A stretch of 64,000 bases of DNA, taken from positions 248,001 through 312,000 of the forward strand of contig JAEBUN010000005.1 in NCBI GenBank assembly GCA_023014365.1, read 5' to 3'. The notes under the pieces were generated by a model. It saw only the letters and a program-made list of their open reading frames with translations. It was not told the DNA's origin and did not search any database. Of the stretch, positions 57,341 to 64,000 are shown one piece after another (position 1 is the first letter of the stretch; each line of letters begins with the position of its first letter). Origin of the DNA: Lepiota brunneoincarnata. Its lineage: Eukaryota > Basidiomycota > Agaricomycetes > Agaricales > Agaricaceae. The translations under genes were made by a program, and so were the position numbers.

Positions 57341-58589
57341 TCATCGATCATCCTTCAGCCACTCCCCGACCAGATTCCACGTGCCGTCCTGCTCTCCCGT
57401 CCATTCCTCGCGCTTCTCAACTACACAGGCCGAGCAAAGCCCCTCCTTTGCCCAATCAATCTCTTTGATTCGCTCCAATGTCTCAATCGGCTTGTACACT
57501 CCACCATCATCGATAGCAGGCTGTATGACAAGGGCCATCCACGTGTCAGCGAACAGGTCCGTGCATGGCATGTGTGGAGTTGTGGGCGGCGTAAACAAAA
57601 TGGGTGTGAAATGTTCTATGACTCGCGTCATAAGCCGCTGGCAGAGTTTTTTATCGGCTTCTACCAGAATCAAGGGGCGTTCACATCCCGAGGGAGCTAG
57701 AGGGGGAGGGAGGTGGGGGGGGAGTGATTCCATCGCTATTCAATGAAATGATTGTGGGTAATAAAACTTACATAGAGAGTTTCCGAGCGCCGCCGATGAG
57801 GAAGAAGAAGCTTGGTTAAGGAATGTGTGCTCAGGGATTTTGGCATCCTGATCCTCAGCATCAAGATTGGCTGAGGTCATTATTTGATATAACACCGCCC
57901 TTTCCACCTGATCTTCAATTTAGCTGGAAACCTTCGAGGGAAGATGGGGGGGGGGGGGGAAACACACATGTGGAAGACCAAAATCCCTGGCAAGTAACAG
58001 CCCCTCACGCAGATGCTCCGGTTGAAGTTGGGAACTTGTTTTAGGGGTGAACAGCACAGCGAGGTGTTCCTTGGCTAGGGTGTGTACAGTTGGAAAATTG
58101 AGCTGTTGTGGGCTCGAAGATCGCAACACAGAGAAAACGCGATCGAGGGAGGAACCTCGTCCAAGGGGGCTGTTAACGGCTGTTAGATTACATTCGGATC
58201 AATGGATTCAATATTAAAGAACACGACTTGTGGGCGCTCTGGAGGGGGGAGGGGTGCAGCTATGCAAGAGGGACACCCCTGTCCATAACAGCCTAGATCA
58301 GAGGGAGCGCACAACTCACAAGTCATGATACATGTGTTCCAGGAGGGCCTCGACATCCTTAGGTCTAGCTAGACTTTCCGATCCGAGCAGGACGTAGGAA
58401 ACTGCCATTCCCAATTTCATTGGCGATCGGGTTTGGTGGTGCTGTAGTGTTGGAGGCAACGCCCACAGATGCAAGGTATGGAGAATGACGTTTCAAAAGG
58501 GACCCATGGACTTTATACATAATATCCTGAACGTGGAGGACGAGGCAGCCATCATCAAACCAATAGACCGAGTGTCTCTGGGCATTCAT
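57341..58589 (-). CDS. BTB/POZ domain protein
   Basis: ATG 58587-58589 (MNAQRHSVYWFDDGCLVLHV) leads straight into a BTB fold: QDIMYKVHGSLLKRHSPYLA, then after an intron LARPKDVEALLEHMYHDL. A helical middle part follows (LNFPTVHTLAKEHLAVLF, LQPEHLREGLLLARDFGL). Two more exons give DAKIPEHTFLNQASSSSSAA and MESLPPHLPPPLAP; the last ends WTGEQDGTWNLVGEWLKDD with a stop at 57341-57343. The family is expanded in agaricomycetes and usually adapts substrates to cullin-3 ligases or dimerises. The specific role is unknown. A G14 run (57946-57959) lies in an intron. Confidence 0.8.
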
Positions 58590-58830
58590 CGTATATTCTG
58601 ATAACTTTTCTGCCTGCCTCTGATTGTCGATTAGTTGTACCTGGGTAGGCTCAAGTCCGTCCGTTCTTTCACTGTGGAAGAGCTATGAACGAAAGATTTA
58701 AGGAAATGATAAGGCAATGAATTATGTAATCAATCGGTTCATCGCTGAGGGTCCGAAGACGTTAAAGATCGAAGAGGAAGATGTGCCTATTAACCCCGAG
58801 CCATACTACCGGCATTAAGTGATCCTAGTT

Positions 58831-60343
58831 TTAATCATACAAGTTATACCCGTAATAAGGCTGACCTTGACGAGGCCCGTGGTAATCTTAGGTTGCCTTC
58901 AGGGTTCGTACGAGGCATCGAGACTTCAAACAACTTACAAGTGGACGTATCACGCTGAGAATCAATACCAACTGCACCAGCCAAATTGAGAAAACCACCC
59001 TTTTTGGTGGCCTGTACTGATTTACGAGCAGGAGCAACGCCCCAATTAGAGCGACACCATACACAGGTAACTGCCCTACCATTCTTGCGGGCACTGCTTT
59101 CATCTAATATCCGAATTAGTGAATTTGATGCAACAGCCAAGAAGAAATAATGATAAATACATTGAGTGAAACACTCTTTGTGCAGGGCGTTGCCGCATTC
59201 CTCACAGAACACGAGTGAAGCCTCAGGGACACCATGCATGGTGTCATAACAGATAGGGCAATCGTCGTCCTCGCCCGGTATCCTCCGTTTATTGTTGTTG
59301 TTGATAGCTGAAGATGAGGACTCGGCAACCTGGCCCTGGCCCGTAGCGCGCAAAAAGGCTTCTCGGATGCGCGGGTTTGTGACGGAGTTGGGTGCTTCCG
59401 GAGCTTGAGAGAAGACAGTCTCGAGCTCATCTGTCAACAGAGCCCTGGCAAGTACCATGTCATCTCCTCCTGCCTTTAAAGGGCAAGGTATAACCCACTT
59501 TTGATACCAAATGTGTGAACTGATTGGAACGGCAAGGACTTTCAAAAAGATAAACATCTATGAGGGTTTCAGCAACCCGTTTTGGCACAGAACGAGGTTG
59601 AATGAGACACTCACGATGTGTTTGCAATGGTTCCCTCTGCGATTATCGGGACCTACAGGAAACATGTGAATCCATAAGTTTGGGGGTGGGTTCAATTTAC
59701 CACGCACAATCACATTTAGGTTTATAGGTCCACTACAACAGTGTAGACCTAAGTAAGGATCAGCATTGAGTAACAATCAAGGCATTATAATCGCTCACAT
59801 TGCCGGTGGACCCCAGAACCTTGAATTCTTCCTTGAGCTCCTTCCCCTCTCGGGTTCTATCGATCATAAAGAAGCTGGAACAGGATCAAAACACACGGAA
59901 AAGTCACCAACCATCTCCTGTACATACCGCTGAACCCGAACGCGCTCGGCTCTCTCTAATACATTCTGTGGGCAGTGAGGTCTGAAAGGAGCAAGGCGCT
60001 TTTCTTCCTTTCGACCAGAACCAGAAGCGGCGGACTTTGTGTCCTTCTCTTTGCGTGCTTTCTTCTTGGGTGGTTCACTTGCATCTTCCAACACAACAAC
60101 CGGTGGACTCTCGCCCCACCCATCCTGAGGCGTCACAGCTGCTTTTCCCTTTCCTTTGTCGGTAACGCGCTTGGGGGTCGATGCTGCCGCTTTTCTTGGT
60201 GCCCTTGGTTTTCGTGTGACCGTACTGGTGGTGGCGGCTGATGTGGTTGCATATCTTTGAGTTTGTTTTCTGGCACGTTTTGGTCTTCCGGATTCGCTAG
60301 TTATCTCTTGTCCTGCCGCATCAGTAGTTGATGTAGAGGCCAT
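58831..60343 (-). CDS. SWIM- and RING-finger protein (E3 ubiquitin ligase-like)
   Basis: ATG 60341-60343. A basic Ala/Lys/Thr-rich, nuclear-type N terminus (SGRPKRARKQTQRYATTSAA) is followed by LAPFRPHCPQNVLERAERV, FFMIDRTREGKELKEEFKVL and a SWIM finger whose second half reads NRRGNHCKHI (C-x-H). A helical region follows (LLTDELETVFSQAPEAPNS), then a RING: DDDCPICYDTMHGVPEASLV, FCEECGNALHKECFTQ and VTCVWCRSNW. After the last intron the C terminus reads YHGPRQGQPYYGYNLYD with a stop at 58831-58833. SWIM plus RING matches ZSWIM2-like ligases. Substrate unknown. Exons are separated by 50-70 base introns. No break noticed. Confidence 0.85.
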
Positions 60344-61487
60344 TTTTGAACGGCCTTTCGTTGTCCGTAGTTTCTCCGAGTCAAAAGTTGGATACGTAAA
60401 ACGCCGAAACCTTCACAGGCACACGTGATCAGCCTTTTTTTTTTCTCCCAAACTCCTGCAACAGGGATACCCACAGAGAGAGGTTCAACACAGTAACGGA
60501 CAATTGCACCCGGAAATCCTCGGAGGGGGACGCTATAAACTTATTCCAAGATGCAGACCCTTTTTTTCGGGTCGATCAGACCGGAGCATTTGGCAATCAA
60601 CGTTCTCTCAATTGGGTTGTGTCCTTCCCAAGGCCAAGGTGGCTGGGCCCGCCGCCCCCTTGTTGGGATTAGGTAGTTGTCTGCAAAAACATTCTTACGT
60701 AGGAACGTCAAAGTGGCGTAGCGCTCGGACCCGCGAGCTTTTTTTATTCACAACAAATTCACAGGTCAACGCGTGAAAAAAGTTGACAACCGCATTTATG
60801 GGGGTGGGGCCCCTTGTTTGATTTATTATAATTATAATTATTAATCCGCGGCGCTAGGTTTGATTTTGTTCCTGAATTTTTTTGAATGGTGGACAATCTA
60901 TGCGAACCCCTTGTCAAGACCCGTGGGTGATTTTGATAGGCGAGGAAAAAAAGAAGGGGTCGATAACACTCACTGATTATTCCACTTCTATGTTGTAACT
61001 GCGAATATGAGCGATTCTAGGGATACGGTTCTCACAGTCCATCTCAATTAATCATGTCATTTTTAATTCTGTCTCTCTCTCTCTCTCTCCCGGGGAGCAA
61101 CGTTCGGTGGACAAGGATATCAGTAAGGCCCTGGTTGCCGAGAGCTCTATCGATGGAGTATACCCACTTTGGAGCCGCGTCCGTCCACATTTCAGGTGAC
61201 GGAAGGAACCAAGAGAGCGAAATCAGTGACTTGTCCAGCAACTCGAGAGAAACTCAACCCAACTCCCTGCATCGGGGTCGGTGGAGCAAGATCTATAGAA
61301 TCGATAGTCTGTGTGTGGCGGTTCTGCTCCCGTCTGTTGTTATCCGGGGAACAACACATCTGACAGGAGCCTAAGCTAAGAATCGTCGATGGAAACTCTC
61401 GTTCCTCCCACTCCCTTTGACATCCCTTCCGAAACACAGCACACAAACTATCTTTGCATAACCATTATCGGGACCCCCAATCTCCCT

Positions 61488-61501
61488 CCCCCCCCCCCCC
61501 C
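61488..61501. repeat. C14 homopolymer
   Basis: Uninterrupted run of 14 C in gene-poor DNA. Confidence 0.9.
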
Positions 61502-62751
61502 ACATTTGATGCGCCCTGATGCGCTGCCCAAAAAAGCAATGCTCTCGTAGTGATTGACAGCTTGTAAATTGTTGCCCCTTTTGCAACTCTCTCCAAAAAC
61601 GATTCCTTTCGATCAATATCACATTTTGCTTCAGATTGGAATTTTGCTGTCACGGAACTTCTTCCAAATGTAACACACACGACTGTCATATATGGAATTA
61701 GACAGCAGAAAAACTGGATTCAGATCCGTTTCCAGTAGCCCCAGGAAGCCCGGACTGGCCGAGAATATACTTGTCATGAGGGACAAGTGCAGTGCCAGTG
61801 GAGTGGGTGGAATCACCCACAATAACGCTGTGTGTGTTTCCACTGAAATGACCCCTTCATCCTAGGAGGAGAGTTAAGCTATTAACCAATACACGAAGTT
61901 TTTAGTTTGTCTTGCTTCCCACCGTGAAGCGAGACGTCTTCCCCAGGGCAACGAAGTGAAAAGACAACATTTCGCTTAAAAACTGGTGCAACCCAGGTGA
62001 TTAGAGGGCGTGAGAGCGGAGGCTATTAGGGACGGCTCCGGAGATAACGAACCACCTCGTCATCGTAAAAAGTCGTTGTTCATGTAATCGATAGTCGAGT
62101 ATAATATGACTGCCACGAGAGCATTCCCAGAAGGAATAAACAACGGGCCGTTCCCGACTAGCTCAAATTTGAACAATCCTGGGTGGAGATGATCGACCAC
62201 CGGGGGGTCAGCTGATGATTCGTCTCGTCTATCTATTCCGAAAACGTCCGCAACTTCTGCCCAATAGAGGTCTGCCAGCTGAGAGTACATTGAAACAAGA
62301 GCCAGCGGTCGATTGACTCAGAAGCCCGCAATCTGAAGCAAGAAAAAAGAAAAAAGTGACAGCCCGGGGCAGGAATGGAACACCTCTGAGCGGCTTTTCA
62401 TTGATCAACAACCCGGTAATTTAGGGCGGTCCCAAGGGGATTTTCGAAGTCTGCTTGGACACTTGGAAAAATTTCACCTGTTACGGTCCGAGTGTATCGC
62501 AGGTGATATGTACTCCTTGTTCTATCTCTGTGTGTGTCTCCCCAGCTCGGCATCTTCAAGTGCGACAGTAGGGCGGCTTTCGCCGCCGTCCAACGGGAGT
62601 GGCCACCCACTCCACGAGAACCTTGATCGATCTTCAGGTCCCCCGGGGCCGTACACATAGCCTCGGGCCATCTCTCCGTTCTGGCTCAACGTTAATCAGA
62701 GAGAGCAAATATCAAGAAGACCCGCGGCTCGCTAGTGTCTAGTACTTGGCA

Positions 62752-63006
62752 TTATTTCGTTCTAGCGAAATTGCCGGGACGTGGAATGAATCTGGGTTGG
62801 CGAGACCACAACCCCCCCCCCCCCCCCGGCCGCCGCGCAAAAACATTAAGCTTCCGCAGTGATATTTTTTCCCCGACGGGCCGGTGCATTGTTATATTGT
62901 GACTCTCGTCACAACAAAGGTACACCTGATCAGGGGGGAGATTCCAGTTTAGGGTGGCGTGGCAGGCAAGAATAAAAAGTGGCGCGACAAATAAGGAAAT
63001 GAGCTT
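62752..63006 (-). CDS. Possible small secreted protein (low confidence)
   Basis: An ATG near 63006 starts a convincing signal-peptide-like segment (KLISLFVAPLFILACHA), followed by TLNWNLPPDQVYLCCDESHN and a short basic stretch. A C16 run then makes the downstream sequence Gly-rich and arbitrary. Only the first exon may be real. It could be a Cys-containing secreted protein; no family recognised. Confidence 0.25.
   Translation of the reverse strand, partial: KLISLFVAPLFILACHATLNWNLPPDQVYLCCDESHNITMHRPVGEKISLRKLNVFARRPGGGGGLWSRQPRFIPRPGNFARTK
62812..62827. repeat. C16 homopolymer
   Basis: Uninterrupted run of 16 C on the plus strand. Confidence 0.9.
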
Positions 63007-63739
63007 CATGAACATTTTGCAACTTGGCACCCTCAAAAGCGATAAACTGTTAAGCTCCGTATACCAGCTGCCCCATCTCGCTCCATCAGTGGGTTCTTAT
63101 CCCCGTTCTCTCGCACTCGGATAATGTACCTGAACTTGGGATGACTAATGGGACAATCCCAGAATCATTACAGGATGCCAGCTAATGTCCATTGTTCTCC
63201 GCTCCTCTCGCGGGTCGAAAGAGGAAAAAAAAATAACAAGTTTCTCCGTAGCCTTTGAACTGCGGCCATTGTGTAGAGGATCCTAGTCACTCAATGACAT
63301 TTTCCATACGCTCACTAGCAACCAGGCCACCCACGCTGTACAATGGCCAAAATTCCCGGATTTTGGTGCAGCCGCCGCCCGCATCAGCATCAGAAGTGAA
63401 ACAATTCAGCGAGCTTTGAAAGGACAGGTGATGAATATTACACACATATCCCCAACCGGGCAAGAGCCGACAACGTACATCATCACTTGAGGGCTTGCCG
63501 ACGCTCGACACTCAGCAACCGCTCCCAGCCACCACAACAGGACAGGTCCCTCCCCCCCTCCTCCCCTGCAAGTAATTAAAACAGGTTGAAGTTTATAATT
63601 GTCAACTCTGGAGCGCCGTCATTTTACCGACTGGATTGATAGGTCGGTACCGTGACTTGTTCTCAACTCCCAGGACATCACTCGTTATTCCCATCGGTAG
63701 AGTCCGTGACCCTTGGAACCCTGCCTCATTCGTTCACCT

Positions 63740-63752
63740 CCCCCCCCCCCCC
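63740..63752. repeat. C13 homopolymer
   Basis: Uninterrupted run of 13 C, flanked by further C-rich sequence. Confidence 0.9.
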
Positions 63753-64000
63753 TCCCAGCCATACCTGTTGATATCTTGTTTACACTGAGGAGTCTGAATG
63801 TGCAATGAAGTCCTTCGGATAATCTGATGTCCCGTGCATATTCTATGTTATCATGCCGTAAACATTTGCGGTCTTTGTTCCTCAGCGGTGATATCGAACA
63901 AAGGCTGAGAGACTTGGGGAGGGGGGTGCGGATTATTTGGGACCACCCGATAACAAAAGAAGAGCCGAACTTTATCCAAACAGCAAAGCCCACTAATCAA

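Larger units (their letters stand above)
60344..64000. other. Gene-poor 3.6 kb end of window
   Basis: No recognisable gene. It holds TC-repeats (61074-61090), an AT-rich stretch at 60820-60845, and C homopolymers of 13-16 bases at 61488-61501, 62812-62827 and 63740-63752. A minus-strand frame at 62752-63006 could encode a small secreted protein (listed separately). Other open frames are short and interrupted by the homopolymers. Confidence 0.5.

Noticed and set aside
1..64000. CRISPR arrays, operons, rRNA genes, IS elements
   Set aside because: The window is eukaryotic nuclear DNA; no spaced direct repeats, rRNA blocks or transposases were seen.

Overview
This 64 kb window is nuclear DNA of a filamentous basidiomycete, most likely an agaricomycete close to Rhizoctonia/Ceratobasidium. 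Genes are split by many 45-70 base GT...AG introns. Core eukaryotic genes lie beside family types that are expanded in that group: a TPR-CHAT protein, a NACHT protein, HNH-like and BTB/F-box proteins, and multi-pass membrane proteins. The species call is inference from gene content; no marker gene is present.

Layout. Left arm (1-9.3 kb, all minus strand): a degenerate HNH-like protein running off the edge, an alpha-arrestin with a long repeat tail, spliceosomal SF3B2, and an agaricomycete membrane protein. Accessory block (9.3-36.2 kb): TPR-CHAT (plus), a 7-TM-like membrane protein (minus), an amidohydrolase (plus), a MYND-finger protein (minus), a membrane protein (minus), tRNA pseudouridine synthase DEG1/PUS3 (minus), an SGNH/GDSL esterase (plus), a secreted FAD-linked oxidase (minus), a NACHT NTPase (plus), and an interrupted unknown gene (minus). 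Compact housekeeping block (36.3-40.3 kb, plus): proteasome RPN8, CCHC zinc-knuckle GIS2/CNBP, cytochrome c oxidase subunit IV. Then come a tandem pair of shortened RPA1-like ssDNA-binding proteins (minus), COG6 (minus), a membrane-anchored GH5 glucanase (minus), an F-box protein (plus), an ABC half transporter (minus), a BTB protein (minus) and a SWIM-RING protein (minus). The last 3.6 kb has no recognisable gene and holds long C homopolymers.

Two themes cut across genes. First, many conserved genes, housekeeping ones included, carry small frame breaks that look like single-base insertions. This suggests residual indel error in the assembly, so 'pseudogene' calls here need caution. Second, the accessory genes include two architectures linked elsewhere to immunity or self/non-self recognition (TPR-CHAT and NACHT) and a duplicated RPA1-like protein that ends after the second DNA-binding OB fold. 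These are the best candidates for undescribed biology.

The genes are mostly independent transcription units; I see no metabolic gene cluster. The amidohydrolase, SGNH esterase, FAD oxidase and GH5 enzyme point to a secreted or cell-wall degradative lifestyle.
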